Shown: in pieces, positions 1-9,605 of the stretch | Position numbering within the stretch: the stretch's first letter is position 1 | Layout: each line of letters starts with the position of its first letter | From: Desulfobacterales bacterium | GTDB taxonomy: Bacteria; Desulfobacterota; Desulfobacteria; Desulfobacterales; JAHEIW01 | Direction of reading: 5' to 3' | DNA: 54,997 bases | Assembly (NCBI GenBank): GCA_020348305.1 | Contig: CP070746.1 | Coordinates: 4,412,414-4,467,410 of the forward strand | Program-made: the position numbers and the translations under genes | Notes under the pieces: model-generated | What the model saw: only the letters and a program-made list of their open reading frames with translations | What the model was told of the DNA's origin: nothing | Database searches by the model: none

Positions 1-162
1 GAAAGAAGAAGCAAAAAAAGAATACACCATTTCACAATCCATTTGAGGAAGTATTGGGGAAAATAAGGCTGTGACAATTCTCCAACTGAGAGGAAAGACT
101 AGAAGATAGGTACGTCCATTTTCGTAATCTATCCAAATTTTTAGCAGAATTATATTACCTTG
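1..162. other. window edge, possible gene tail
   Basis: No complete gene is visible here. On the plus strand, the frame beginning at base 3 is open and ends with a TGA at 72-74. Its residues are Lys-rich and then end in a short hydrophobic tail, so it could be the C-terminus of a gene lying outside the window. It is too short to identify. Bases 75-162 are AT-rich and show nothing recognisable. Confidence 0.2.
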
Positions 163-462
163 TTAATCTCGAATTCTACGAATTTCAAAAACCACCGGAT
201 TAGATGCATCGGCACAGGCATGCGTGGCGATGTCTTTATTTTCTTTTAGCCAGGGAAAGTCGGCGCCGCAGCGCATGGCAAAAACATTAGGCAAAAGACT
301 ATAAAGTGCGCTCAAACAAATCCTGCCCTGGATCGTCTCGCCGTCGAAAACGACGCTATCACCCACTTGATGACCGAAGTGGCAGGTTCCTTTCTGGCTG
401 ATAACCTTAACTTCTACGCGACAACCGCCATCGTCGAAAGTACCGCCGGATTCTACTGTCAT
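163..462 (-). CDS. TIGR04076 family small protein
   Basis: This is a protein of about 99 residues of the TIGR04076 type, a family of unknown function common in anaerobes. The recognisable core runs from a Cys-Arg-Val-Glu-Val-Lys start through a Gly-Thr-Cys-His motif, a V-G-D turn and a C-terminal half with further cysteines. The conserved cysteines suggest metal or redox binding, but this is not shown. The frame could begin at 534. I chose the ATG at 462 because a GGGGAAG ribosome site lies just upstream and the conserved region starts shortly after it, whereas the upstream ATG has no such site. It stands alone and is divergent from the lipoprotein cluster that follows. Confidence 0.7.
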   Translation of the reverse strand: MTVESGGTFDDGGCRVEVKVISQKGTCHFGHQVGDSVVFDGETIQGRICLSALYSLLPNVFAMRCGADFPWLKENKDIATHACADASNPVVFEIRRIRD

Positions 463-534
463 GTTATCTTCCCCACTTTTTAATTCGTTTCCAAAGCCCT
501 TTTTGGCGGCCAGGGCGGAAGCCTGATTTTTCAT

Positions 535-863
535 CGGCCAAACGCGCCAAATCTGTCATTTCAGTTACAAGCCAAATTTAAGCGGCTTGATTCACAATTC
601 TGGATTTGATCCTTCCTATGCTCCCCCCCTTACTGCCCAGCATCAAAGCAAAATTTAATAGCTGTTCTCGCTAAATCGATTGCTAGTTAACCTATTAAAA
701 TCACTAATAATTTTATTTTTTAAAAAAATTTTAAAGTAAAACATAAATATGCCGATAACTGATCTATGAAATGCGTTGCGATGCGTGTCGTTCACTATAA
801 TCATTATCGGCGCAAAACCGAAAATCCAACAAAGTTTACTAAATAAACGAGGAGGAAATTACT
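535..863. other. AT-rich intergenic region
   Basis: This gap lies between two divergent genes. Bases 655-745 are strongly AT-rich, with runs of A and T, and are the likely place for promoters in both directions. I could not pick a convincing -35/-10 pair. A strong ribosome site (GAGGAGG) ends the gap just before the ATG at 864. No gene or repeat is seen. Confidence 0.4.
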
Positions 864-1406
864 ATGAAACGGTTTTTATACATCAGTATGACACTTGTAT
901 TGGCGCTTTTCTTTTTTGGGGGCTGTTCCATGATGCAAAAGGTCCCGGTGCCAAAAATAATGGAAAGCTCTAAAAAATCTGCCGATCCAGATCTTTATCG
1001 TAAGGTGCCCGCTTCCATGCGGGCTGATGTCAAAGAGGCGGAGTATGATCTGAAGCGAGCCAAGGCGAATATAAGCCTATCTGAAAAAGAATTGCAGCTT
1101 TCCGAGCTCAAAAAAGAACGTGAGATTCTAAGAAATAAGTATGCCAAATATAATCGGCAATTGGCTGACGTTCTCGAAAAGAAGGCCAATATTCGGGTTG
1201 AAATTAAAAAAATGGAAGCCATCGACAATTCAAATCTAGGAGATAAGACAACCAACATCAAACGTATTGCCAATTTGAAAACCAAACATCTTAGCATTGA
1301 GTCCAAGGCAGTTGAAGTCAAAGCTGACATGGATACGACCAAAGTGCAGATTAAACAATTAACCAAGCAAATTATCGTCCAGGAAAAAAAGATCAAAAAA
1401 AAATAA
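864..1406 (+). CDS. coiled-coil lipoprotein
   Basis: This 180-residue protein has a signal peptide of about 20 residues ending in a lipobox (F-G-G-C), so it should be lipid-anchored in the envelope. Residues from about 55 to the end are almost entirely charged heptad-like helix (many Lys, Glu, Leu, Ala), with a break near residue 120 (Asn-Leu-Gly-Asp). This predicts a long coiled coil similar to periplasmic scaffold or Lpp-like proteins. The C-terminus is a Lys-rich tail. The start is supported by a GAGGAGG site. It is the first of five secreted proteins encoded in the same direction, which suggests a structural part in an envelope assembly. No specific family is recognised. Confidence 0.75.
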   Translation: MKRFLYISMTLVLALFFFGGCSMMQKVPVPKIMESSKKSADPDLYRKVPASMRADVKEAEYDLKRAKANISLSEKELQLSELKKEREILRNKYAKYNRQLADVLEKKANIRVEIKKMEAIDNSNLGDKTTNIKRIANLKTKHLSIESKAVEVKADMDTTKVQIKQLTKQIIVQEKKIKKK

Positions 1407-1484
1407 AAACGAATAATCATCAGTAGCCAGCGCAAATTTGTTGGATAAAAGATCAGCGTTTCTAGCTAATAGGAGGAAAGAATC

Positions 1485-1937
1485 ATGCGTTGTAGAATAA
1501 GTCTTTTAATCTTAATGGCCGCCGTGTTGGCACTCCTTATTTCAGCCTGTTCGTCTAAGATATATGGCACCGTAGAGCTTTTAGACCAAAAACTGCAGCC
1601 TATGCAAGGGGAAAGCCCCCAAGGCACGGTCATTCATATGATAAATACCACCGCAACTTTAGAAACGGCCTCCACCTCAGCCATGGCAGACGAAAAGGGA
1701 AAATTTGAATCTGAAAAGGATGCCCTAACACCTGGAAAGTATAAAGTTGAGGCCAGCCGAATCGGATTTGAAACGGAAACCGAAACCGTGGAGATAAAGG
1801 GTAGCACACGAAAAAAATTAGTATTTAAGCTCAAGAAGATTGACGAAGGTAAACGCAAATCAATTGAGAGTCTCTCTTCCGATGCAGACAAAATCGTGAA
1901 TCCAGGAGAAGTCAACATCCAGCCGCCCGGAATGTAA
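1485..1937 (+). CDS. small lipoprotein with carboxypeptidase-regulatory-like fold
   Basis: This 150-residue protein has a signal peptide ending in a lipobox (L-I-S-A-C, Cys at about residue 22). The region from about residue 27 to 117 looks like a carboxypeptidase regulatory-like (transthyretin-type) beta-sandwich: an early G-T-V strand, an alanine/threonine segment with D-E-K-G-K-F, and P-G-K-Y-K-V-E-A followed by I-G-F-E-T-E-T. This pattern is typical of surface adhesion or scaffold domains. The last 30 residues are charged and Pro-rich. The ribosome site AGGAGG lies 8 nt before the ATG. It sits 78 nt after the coiled-coil lipoprotein and is probably co-transcribed with it. Function unknown. 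Confidence 0.7.
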   Translation: MRCRISLLILMAAVLALLISACSSKIYGTVELLDQKLQPMQGESPQGTVIHMINTTATLETASTSAMADEKGKFESEKDALTPGKYKVEASRIGFETETETVEIKGSTRKKLVFKLKKIDEGKRKSIESLSSDADKIVNPGEVNIQPPGM

Positions 1938-2063
1938 TCTCCTGATTTTCCACGCAGCTTAGAGAATATTTTTAAACCTAAACGGTGGGGCTATGATCTC
2001 GCGCGCCGCGCAATTAGAGCTTTATCATCCCACTGGCGGTCAGCATTTTAGGAGGTACACACA

Positions 2064-4808
2064 ATGGTCAAATCAACCATAAACGTCGCTATAATTATAC
2101 TATCTTCGATCTTGATCTTGGCATGCAATGTCCCAAGACAGGTTGATCTCGACATGGAGGTGAACGTCAGCTTGGATGGCAAACCCGCATCCCAGGCCAG
2201 AGTTTTCTTAGACGGAAATGAGATCGGATACACAGACGCCGATGGGCGTTTTTTACATCGGATTAAAAAACAACCCGGAGAAGAAGTGCGGGTGTCTGTT
2301 CATAAGGAAGCTGTGGGATACCGAATCGAAGCTTGGGAAGATTCATTTGTTGTTAAGCTTGCTCAAAAAGGGGCAGTGGAAAAGTATCCGTTCAATGTTG
2401 AGCTCCAAGCGACCAAGTATTTTACGGTTGTCGTTCTAAATGATGAGGATGGTGAGCTGCTTGAAGGAGCTTCCATCCGGTTTGCAGGTAAAGAAGCAGG
2501 CAAAACCGACGAAAGCGGAGAGTATATCCACGAGTATACCCGGATGCCGAAAAAAGGCCTTCAACTGCAAATCGAAAAGAAAGGCTATGCTGAATGTAAT
2601 AAGTCGGTCCGCGTGCAACCGGGGCAACGCTATGAAGTTGCGCTGAATAAGAAACGCAAACCGGCGGTAGTCCAAAAGCCGCCGGCACCGAAGAAAGTCA
2701 CACAATCAAAACCAGCAAAGACAGTCACAAAACCCCAGAAGGCGAAGGCCGCCGTTGCCGCAGTGCCAGAAACCAAGAAAAAAGCAGCCAAACCAGAGAT
2801 AAAAAAGGCAACGATTTCCATTGCGGCCCTTACCGAAGCCTACGGCCTTTCCAAAGGAATTCCGGGGGTTGCAGTCAGTGTAGATGGTAAACGGGTCGGC
2901 AAGACCAATGTCCAGGGTGAATATACTTATGTCTATAAAGGAAAAACGCTTCCTAAAGTCAAACTCACCCTTTCTGCGTCCGGCTATATTCCCGAACAAT
3001 GGGAGACAACCATCCAGCTTCGAGGCAAATCCTCCGTGCACCGCTATTTTTACCCTGCGACACCCAAACCGATTACGGTGGGTATTTACGGATTTGTGAA
3101 CAATTCGCCGGATGAAGATCTTTCGAATATCATAGATCAAATCGAAGCGGCTGTCAGCACCAATTTGTTTCGGTATGGGTGTTTCCGCGAGGTTCCAAAG
3201 TCCAAACTGCGAGAAATGATGTTGCAGGCCGATCTGGATATGGAAACCGTTTCCACCAAGGGCTGGCAACATACACCTTTGATTCAGTCCGTTGATATGA
3301 TCATATCCGGCAGTGTCACCAAATCCGATCAGGGAATAACCGCCGAAACGACGGTGATTACCTCGGACGGAAATATAATTCTAAGCCAAATCAATAAAGC
3401 CCGAAAGACAAAGAATATCGGCAATACCGCTAAATTGATTGCCAACAGTATCATCGACCAATTCCCCTTCGAAGGAACAATTGCTGCGATTGAAGACCCG
3501 GGATGCCGGATCAATCTCGGAAAATCCGACTACAAGATCCGACGCGGGAATCAGTTCAGATATCTGCTCGCTAATATGGACCGCTCCGGCCGGATAAAAG
3601 GGTATCGTGATGCCGGTACGCTCAGAGTGATCGAGACAGATGAATCTTCCTCATGGGCGGAGATTGTCGACCTGAACGAGAAGGTTGAAGTTAAAATCGG
3701 CGATCGGGTCATTCGGCGTTTCTATCTGGACGAGAAAAGGGAAACGGAGAAGGCATCCACGCTCCTTACCGTCTGGGGCGGAAGTCCGCCGGATGATATT
3801 CCATTGTGGGGCGTGAATATATATCTCAATAATACCTGGGTGGGAACAACAGGTTCCAAGGGGAAAGTAGAAATACCTCTCAATCTGTTTGAAGAATACG
3901 ATATCTTGTTATCCCGACACGGATATCGGCCGGTGCAGGATACGATCAGCGTCGATGAGAACAAGCAGGCTAAAGAATTTTTCCTGGAGATTGCCAACGC
4001 GCTCTTCAAAGTCGAGTCAGAGCCATCCGATGCCGATGTTTATGTTGACGGTGTAAAGATCGGCAAAACGCCAATGCTTGATGGTAAATTGGTAAACTTC
4101 GGATTCCGCAAGGTCAAGCTTTCGGTCGGTGGGGAGTACCGCGACTGGGAGGCGGTGGTGCAATTCAATAAGCCGGAAGTTGAACTTATCGGCTCAAATA
4201 AAATTGTCTTTTCAAAGGATTACTTCAAAATCGGCAAGATGGCCGAAAAAGACGGCAATATCAATGCCGCTATCCAAGCCTATGCCAGCACCGAGAAAGG
4301 CAATCCGGATTATTCCGATGCCCGCCATAGACTGGCCCAGCTCTATATGGATGAAAAAAGTGATTTTGATGGCGCCATTCGCGAGTTTGAGAACGTGCTC
4401 TCGCTTCCGGAAAATCAACAGATTATCTACAAGCAATTTGCCGTTACCTATACCAACTTGGGTCACGCATACTATGAAAAGGGTATGGGACTGTTGCTGA
4501 AAGATAAGAGAGCTGCTGCCGGCAATTTCGCAAAAGCAATCAAGAATCTAAATATCGCCAAGCAAAATACGCGATTTTTTCCGAACAGTCAGTTCGACGA
4601 AGCCGTCCATGATACCTATTACTATCTGGCGCTTTCGTACCACAAGCTGTATCTGGTAAGCAAAAAACGGCCGCTGATTGTAAAGGCCAATCTGGCGTGG
4701 CGTGAATACTTTGACTTCTTTCCCAAAAGCCTAGCGGAAAAGAGCAACTTCAAAAAGATCCGGAATGCGGCCCGAAAATACTGGGACCAGATAAAGGATC
4801 TATCCTAG
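2064..4808 (+). CDS. large lipoprotein with PEGA, CsgG/FlgO-like and TPR regions
   Basis: This 914-residue protein has a lipobox (L-I-L-A-C, Cys21). Visible regions in order: two PEGA/carboxypeptidase-regulatory-like sandwiches (about 30-110 and 115-195), a Lys/Pro/Ala-rich linker (195-248), a third sandwich (250-330), a domain resembling the CsgG/FlgO group (about 336-465, starting I-T-V-G-I-Y-G-F), a beta-rich part (470-560), a fourth sandwich (565-640), a clear PEGA repeat (646-705), and TPR-like helices from 715 to the end. PEGA and TPR regions usually mediate protein or glycan contacts, so this looks like an outer-membrane scaffold. It has an AGGAGG ribosome site and lies 15 nt upstream of the propeller gene. 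The domain calls come from motifs seen by eye. Confidence 0.75.
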   Translation: MVKSTINVAIIILSSILILACNVPRQVDLDMEVNVSLDGKPASQARVFLDGNEIGYTDADGRFLHRIKKQPGEEVRVSVHKEAVGYRIEAWEDSFVVKLAQKGAVEKYPFNVELQATKYFTVVVLNDEDGELLEGASIRFAGKEAGKTDESGEYIHEYTRMPKKGLQLQIEKKGYAECNKSVRVQPGQRYEVALNKKRKPAVVQKPPAPKKVTQSKPAKTVTKPQKAKAAVAAVPETKKKAAKPEIKKATISIAALTEAYGLSKGIPGVAVSVDGKRVGKTNVQGEYTYVYKGKTLPKVKLTLSASGYIPEQWETTIQLRGKSSVHRYFYPATPKPITVGIYGFVNNSPDEDLSNIIDQIEAAVSTNLFRYGCFREVPKSKLREMMLQADLDMETVSTKGWQHTPLIQSVDMIISGSVTKSDQGITAETTVITSDGNIILSQINKARKTKNIGNTAKLIANSIIDQFPFEGTIAAIEDPGCRINLGKSDYKIRRGNQFRYLLANMDRSGRIKGYRDAGTLRVIETDESSSWAEIVDLNEKVEVKIGDRVIRRFYLDEKRETEKASTLLTVWGGSPPDDIPLWGVNIYLNNTWVGTTGSKGKVEIPLNLFEEYDILLSRHGYRPVQDTISVDENKQAKEFFLEIANALFKVESEPSDADVYVDGVKIGKTPMLDGKLVNFGFRKVKLSVGGEYRDWEAVVQFNKPEVELIGSNKIVFSKDYFKIGKMAEKDGNINAAIQAYASTEKGNPDYSDARHRLAQLYMDEKSDFDGAIREFENVLSLPENQQIIYKQFAVTYTNLGHAYYEKGMGLLLKDKRAAAGNFAKAIKNLNIAKQNTRFFPNSQFDEAVHDTYYYLALSYHKLYLVSKKRPLIVKANLAWREYFDFFPKSLAEKSNFKKIRNAARKYWDQIKDLS

Positions 4809-4823
4809 CGGGAGGTTTGGAAT

Positions 4824-6236
4824 TTGAAATTCAGGATGGTAATCCAGACTCTTGGCATTGCGCTGCTTGCCGCCACTGTGATCTGGTGCCTTGGCTTTTT
4901 AGCGAATGCGGCTCATCCCGATTGGGATAAGAAAACATCCGCCATTGCCGGGCAAAGCAAAGGTGATCCGGTAGTGCACGTGTCAGAAGATAACCCGAAT
5001 ATAAATAAACATCAGGGACAGGCGAAGGCACAAGGATCAAAGGGGCCAAATGAACCGGCTGATCCGCAACACCCAGATACCGATAGTACTGGCGACGCAG
5101 TTCAATCCGCTGCAGATCAAATGGAAGTGCTGTGGCCGGGCGCCGCACCGCAGGATTATGATTTGATCAACCCTCCTGAAATCGAACCGCTGTATGTGCG
5201 GGCCTTTACCGAAATTGTTGCGGGTCATAATGACTCGAATCCCATTTGGTCGCCTAGCGGCAAACTGATTGCCTTTGAGCGCAGCATTGAAGACAAACGT
5301 GAGATTATTATATCCCGTTTTGACGGCTTGGTTTTACAAAAAATTTACCACCGGTTATCCGAGGAAGACACTGAAATGGATTTCTTGTTTGCCGATATCC
5401 TTGATGATGTCAGTTACAATGCCGGGATCAGCTGGGCACCGGATGAAAACAAACTGGTCTTCATGAGCAACGGCGCCAGCGGGAACTATGACCTGTACCT
5501 GTTGCCGACCCTCGGTGAGGAGAAAACCATTCGACTCACCGATCATGAAGAAAAAGACAGTCATCCGCATTGGAATCCAGTGGCAGACCGTTTGGTTTTT
5601 GTGTCCGGTCGTACCGGAAGTGCTGATGTTTATGTAATGGATCTGTCATCAGGTAAAGTTTCCAAATTGACCAATGGTCACAAGACCTATCTGTATCCGC
5701 AGTGGTCTCCAGAGGGAACGAGAATTGTAATGATCTACGGCAGCAACGAAAATCACGATATATTTCTCATCGACGATATTAATAGACCGGCAGAAACCCT
5801 GAAAGCGCTTACACGCTGGAATTATGATGATTTACGGCCGGTGTGGTCGCCGGACGGCAAAAAGATTGCCTTCTACTCAAATTATAACCCGGAGAATAAT
5901 CCCAAGATCTGGTCCATCATCGTGATTGACGCCTCCGGCTCGGACCCGGTAAAAGGCGAAGGACTGGCTGAAAAGGTCGTGGCTAAAAATGTGATTCCGG
6001 ATATTGAACGGGGACCGGCCTGGATGCCGGACAGCAAGCGAATCGTATATGTCAAAAACAGTCAACATACATATAATCCGATTTATATGATTCATATCGA
6101 AGATAAGAAGGATCTCCCTATAAACACGCAAACAAGAATGAACCACGACCTGGCGTGTTCACCGGATGGAACCCTTGCCTTCCGGGCCCAGGTCGAACAA
6201 TGGGATCACATTTATATCGCCAGGCTGAAAGAATAA
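4824..6236 (+). CDS. TolB-like beta-propeller exported protein
   Basis: This 470-residue protein has a signal peptide with a likely cleavage after A-N-A (about residue 29) and then a low-complexity Pro/Asp/Gln-rich stretch to about residue 95. From about 130 to 450 it shows repeated W-S/N-P-x-G-x-K/R blocks separated by D-I-Y/D-V-Y strands. This is the hallmark of PD40/TolB-type propeller blades (I count about six). Such propellers bind lipoproteins or peptides in the periplasm. The start is a TTG, selected because a GGAGG sits 9 nt upstream and the stop of the preceding PEGA gene is only 15 nt away, which suggests one transcript. It is not the canonical TolB of a tol-pal cluster, because no tolA/pal genes are nearby. 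Confidence 0.8.
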   Translation: MKFRMVIQTLGIALLAATVIWCLGFLANAAHPDWDKKTSAIAGQSKGDPVVHVSEDNPNINKHQGQAKAQGSKGPNEPADPQHPDTDSTGDAVQSAADQMEVLWPGAAPQDYDLINPPEIEPLYVRAFTEIVAGHNDSNPIWSPSGKLIAFERSIEDKREIIISRFDGLVLQKIYHRLSEEDTEMDFLFADILDDVSYNAGISWAPDENKLVFMSNGASGNYDLYLLPTLGEEKTIRLTDHEEKDSHPHWNPVADRLVFVSGRTGSADVYVMDLSSGKVSKLTNGHKTYLYPQWSPEGTRIVMIYGSNENHDIFLIDDINRPAETLKALTRWNYDDLRPVWSPDGKKIAFYSNYNPENNPKIWSIIVIDASGSDPVKGEGLAEKVVAKNVIPDIERGPAWMPDSKRIVYVKNSQHTYNPIYMIHIEDKKDLPINTQTRMNHDLACSPDGTLAFRAQVEQWDHIYIARLKE

Positions 6237-6304
6237 TCGGTTCTATGCGGTTGGGCTAAATTATGTTTGGATGGATACGCAATAAAAATTTAATAGGAAC
6301 ATCA

Positions 6305-7792
6305 ATGAAAAAAGCCGCACTGATATGCATGCTAATGGTTTTGCTGGCAGTGCCGTCGCATGCAGCGAAAGATCCGCTCAAACGCGGCTTGCAGCTTTAT
6401 AAAAAGCATCGTTATGAGGACGCCCTCCATTTGCTATACACCTATCTGCCTTCTGCCGATTCAGGCCGACAGGCTAAAACCTATTTAAGTCTGGGAATGA
6501 TCTGTCTGGACAATGCCAATCTCTACCAGGATCTTTATCATGCCGCCATCGTAATTAACCTGGATTATTTCACCCGGCTTTTATCCGTTAAAGGCCCATC
6601 CAAGAGCCATTGGGTCAATTTCTATCTGGGCCAAACCCTGCTTGAAGCCGGGGAACTTTCTGAAGCGGTGGCCTTCTTTAAAAAATTTCTGGCCGATGAA
6701 AACGTCCAGCCGCAAGACAAAGACTTGGCGAAAATCGGCTTGGCAACCGCCTATTTCCTGCAGGACGAACACGATAAGGCCCACGATCTCTGGTCGACAG
6801 TCAAACAGAACAAACCGGAGCTGCTAACCTCACTGGCAGCGGCCTATAGCCGGGTCGGGCTCACGGAAAAAAAACCGCTGGCCATGTGTAAAAGCGCGCT
6901 TGATCGGTTGCAACGAGCCGGTCATACGCCATCGATTCAGCTCATCACCAACCTTATCTGTGTCTATGCCAGGGAAGGACGGGTTGATGAGGGCTTTGAG
7001 ATGATCAAGCAGGCGGATCTGAAGGCCTTTTTCCACGAAGAGATTCCAACCAAAAACAAGGTGATCCGGTTTTATGATTCAGCGCTGCTTGGAAACCTCT
7101 CGTTGTTTTATGCAAAGGCGGCCCTAAAATTTCTAGAAAAAGCCCACGCATCAAATGATAAAAACGTTAATGGTCTCGCCCAATACTATCTTGGCGAAGG
7201 CTATGGCTTATTCGGACATCCCGATCAATCCATGCGCATGATGAAGGCATTTATTTCAGCAAATAACCACCCCTTGCGATTGAAAAACAAGGCCAAGGTC
7301 AGACAGGCGTTCAATCATTATCTGCTGGGTGACGAAGCGGCCGCCAAAGACCAGTTAAGCGACCTCTTGCAGGCAGATTCCGAACCAAACCTGATCGCTG
7401 AAATGCTTCTGTCCTGCATCCAATATAAATTTGACGCCCCCCAGGTCGTCATCCAAGCCTCCGCGATGGCGCAACGGGGACAAGGCAAGCCATTGTCCAG
7501 AATAAATTTTGCGCTGGGCAAGTATTATCTATGGAAAAAAAACTATCGTAAAGCGGTTTCCTATATGGAAGCCGGACGGGATAAGAGCAATAAGAACCGG
7601 GTAGAATTCAACGATCCGCTTATGCTGGTCAATTTGGCGGAGGCCAATTATCGTTCCAAACATTTTTCAGAGTCCCTGGAGATATTTTTTGAAATGAGTA
7701 AGCAATTTCCGGCCGTACGCCAGATACAGGTTGCCCTCCAGGGTGTCTATTCAATGGAGCAAAAAAGTGCCGGGGATGTGAAGATTTTCTAA
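6305..7792 (+). CDS. exported TPR-repeat protein
   Basis: This protein of about 495 residues starts with a short cleavable signal peptide (likely cut after S-H-A). The rest is helical, with TPR-type repeats: K-R-G-L-Q-L-Y-K-K near residue 28, then A-x-x-Y-L-G/F-Y-L-G motifs and alanine/leucine pairs through to the end. The frame is open from 6263, but the ATG at 6305 begins the signal peptide directly, so I prefer it. TPR proteins of this kind act as adaptors in envelope machines. It closes the run of five secreted proteins. No enzyme motif is seen. Confidence 0.75.
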   Translation: MKKAALICMLMVLLAVPSHAAKDPLKRGLQLYKKHRYEDALHLLYTYLPSADSGRQAKTYLSLGMICLDNANLYQDLYHAAIVINLDYFTRLLSVKGPSKSHWVNFYLGQTLLEAGELSEAVAFFKKFLADENVQPQDKDLAKIGLATAYFLQDEHDKAHDLWSTVKQNKPELLTSLAAAYSRVGLTEKKPLAMCKSALDRLQRAGHTPSIQLITNLICVYAREGRVDEGFEMIKQADLKAFFHEEIPTKNKVIRFYDSALLGNLSLFYAKAALKFLEKAHASNDKNVNGLAQYYLGEGYGLFGHPDQSMRMMKAFISANNHPLRLKNKAKVRQAFNHYLLGDEAAAKDQLSDLLQADSEPNLIAEMLLSCIQYKFDAPQVVIQASAMAQRGQGKPLSRINFALGKYYLWKKNYRKAVSYMEAGRDKSNKNRVEFNDPLMLVNLAEANYRSKHFSESLEIFFEMSKQFPAVRQIQVALQGVYSMEQKSAGDVKIF

Positions 7793-7908
7793 CCGGCCGG
7801 GAAGAGATATATTTTTACATTCAAAAAAGACGAGATTTTTGCCAAACAAATAGCTTTAACCATTAAATCATCGAAAGATTTCACACGATTCACCTTGAGG
7901 AGGAAATT

Positions 7909-9525
7909 ATGAAACGGTTAGCCAGTGTTTTAACGATCTTTTTTGGGGTATTTGTCATGCTACTGCCTCAGGCGGGTGCATTGACAAAAGATGATGGGAA
8001 TCCAAACGGCGGTGCCTTAAATTACGGCGAATACGGCCGACCGGCAACCCTGGATCCGATCACCAGCAATGATATGATCGCCTTGCGGATCAGCGAACTC
8101 ATTTTTAATGGCCTGGTCGGCATTGATGAAAAACAGGAGATTGTGGCGGATCTGGCCGAACGATGGGATATCTCTGAAAATGGCCGCATGTATACCTTTT
8201 ATCTGAGAAAGGATGTGACCTGGCATGCTAAAGAAGGGGAAGACCCAATGCCGTTTACGGCGGACGATGTTATTTTTACCTATAACATCATGATGCATCC
8301 CGAGACGATCACACCCTTGAAGGTTCGATATGAGTTTATCGATGCGGTCACCAAGATCGACGATTACACGGTGGAGTTTACCCTGAAACGACCCATACTG
8401 AATGCCCTGGCCAAGTTCAGCTTTAAAATTATCCCGAAACACGGTCCGCAGAATTCAGAATTTCTGGCGCGGGAAGACCCCTTTGTTCAAAACCCGATCG
8501 GTACCGGACCGTATCTGCTGAAAAATATAACCGCCGAACGGGAGATCATCCTGGTTGCCAACGAAAATTATTTTAAAGGACGCCCCCATATCGACAAGGT
8601 TATCGCCAGGCCGTTTGCGGATCAAAATATCATGGGGCAAGCTCTGATGTTCAATGCAATTGACATGATCGTATTGGTGAATCACCGAGATATTCCCCAG
8701 CTTCAGGGCGACAAGCGCTTTGTTTTGCAGCCCTACAATGCGCTGTCGTATTCGTTTTTCGGCTTTAACACGCGCAATCCGACGCTAGCCGACAAGCGCG
8801 TGAGAAAAGCATTTACCTATGCCTTAAACCGCAAAGAAATGCTGGACTCGTTCTTTCAGGGACAGGGTACCATTATTTCGGGACCGTATGCCCCCGGAAG
8901 CTGGGCCTATAACTTGGATGTACAGCCCTTGCCTTACGATCCTGGCAAAGCAGTGGAACTGTTAAACGAAGCGGGGTTTGTGAAAGGCGCTGACGGGATT
9001 ATGGAAAAAAACGGAAAGAAACTGTCTTTAACCATCAAAGTCCCCATCGCCAAAGAAAGCGAGGCGGTCAAACGGGTGATTCTGGCCTTTCGGAATTATC
9101 TTTCCAAAATCGGTGTTGAAATCAATGCCGAGTTTCAAGAATGGCTGGCCTGGAAAGAGGACATCTTTTTGCACCATGATTTCGACCTCATGTTTGCTTC
9201 CTGGGTATTTGACGATTCGGCGGATATTTCTTCTCTTTTTCATTCCGCCGAGATCGGCCCTTGGAAGAACAACTTCGGCGCCTTCACCAATGCCGAGGTG
9301 GACGGCCTGATTGTGGAAAGCAAACTCACCCTTGATCATGAAAAACGGCGCACCATCAACCGCAGGCTGCACGAGATTATCGCTGATGAAAACCCGTATA
9401 CGTTTCTGTGGACCCTTACCAATTACGCCGCTTTTAATAAGAAATTAAGACGGGTCGCCATTCATCCTTACAAGTTTTTCTCCTTTGCGGATGACTGGTT
9501 CATCCCCGAATCAGAACAGCGATAA
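7909..9525 (+). CDS. peptide-type ABC transporter substrate-binding protein
   Basis: This 538-residue protein is a family 5 extracellular solute-binding protein (DppA/OppA/NikA group). It has a signal peptide (about 25 residues), the family opening L-D-P-I-T-S-N-D, the W-D-I-S-E-N-G-R-M-Y-T-F block near residue 85, and the conserved I-G-T-G-P-Y segment near residue 200. It captures peptides or other oligomeric ligands in the periplasm and delivers them to the permeases encoded just downstream. The ribosome site GAGGAGG is strong. A perfect terminator hairpin between this gene and the permeases fits the usual need for excess binding protein. The ligand cannot be read from sequence. Confidence 0.9.
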   Translation: MKRLASVLTIFFGVFVMLLPQAGALTKDDGNPNGGALNYGEYGRPATLDPITSNDMIALRISELIFNGLVGIDEKQEIVADLAERWDISENGRMYTFYLRKDVTWHAKEGEDPMPFTADDVIFTYNIMMHPETITPLKVRYEFIDAVTKIDDYTVEFTLKRPILNALAKFSFKIIPKHGPQNSEFLAREDPFVQNPIGTGPYLLKNITAEREIILVANENYFKGRPHIDKVIARPFADQNIMGQALMFNAIDMIVLVNHRDIPQLQGDKRFVLQPYNALSYSFFGFNTRNPTLADKRVRKAFTYALNRKEMLDSFFQGQGTIISGPYAPGSWAYNLDVQPLPYDPGKAVELLNEAGFVKGADGIMEKNGKKLSLTIKVPIAKESEAVKRVILAFRNYLSKIGVEINAEFQEWLAWKEDIFLHHDFDLMFASWVFDDSADISSLFHSAEIGPWKNNFGAFTNAEVDGLIVESKLTLDHEKRRTINRRLHEIIADENPYTFLWTLTNYAAFNKKLRRVAIHPYKFFSFADDWFIPESEQR

Positions 9526-9557
9526 GTTTTGTTGTTTATCTGAAGTAAAGATTCATT

Positions 9558-9589
9558 GCAGGGTATCTTTTTAGATACCCTGCTTTTTT
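9558..9589 (+). terminator. intrinsic terminator after binding-protein gene
   Basis: An 11-bp perfect stem (9558-9568 with 9573-9583) closes a TTTT loop and is followed by six T. It lies between the binding-protein gene and the first permease gene, so it probably ends most transcripts and lets some read through. Confidence 0.85.
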
Positions 9590-9605
9590 CGAGGCGATAG
9601 CAACC

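Noticed and set aside
2422..3272. Long minus-strand open frames inside the PEGA lipoprotein gene
   Set aside because: They lie inside a well-supported plus-strand gene, have no ribosome sites and no family resemblance.
4824..6236. Canonical TolB of a Tol-Pal system
   Set aside because: No tolA, tolQ/R or pal is adjacent and the low-complexity N-terminal stretch is unlike TolB.
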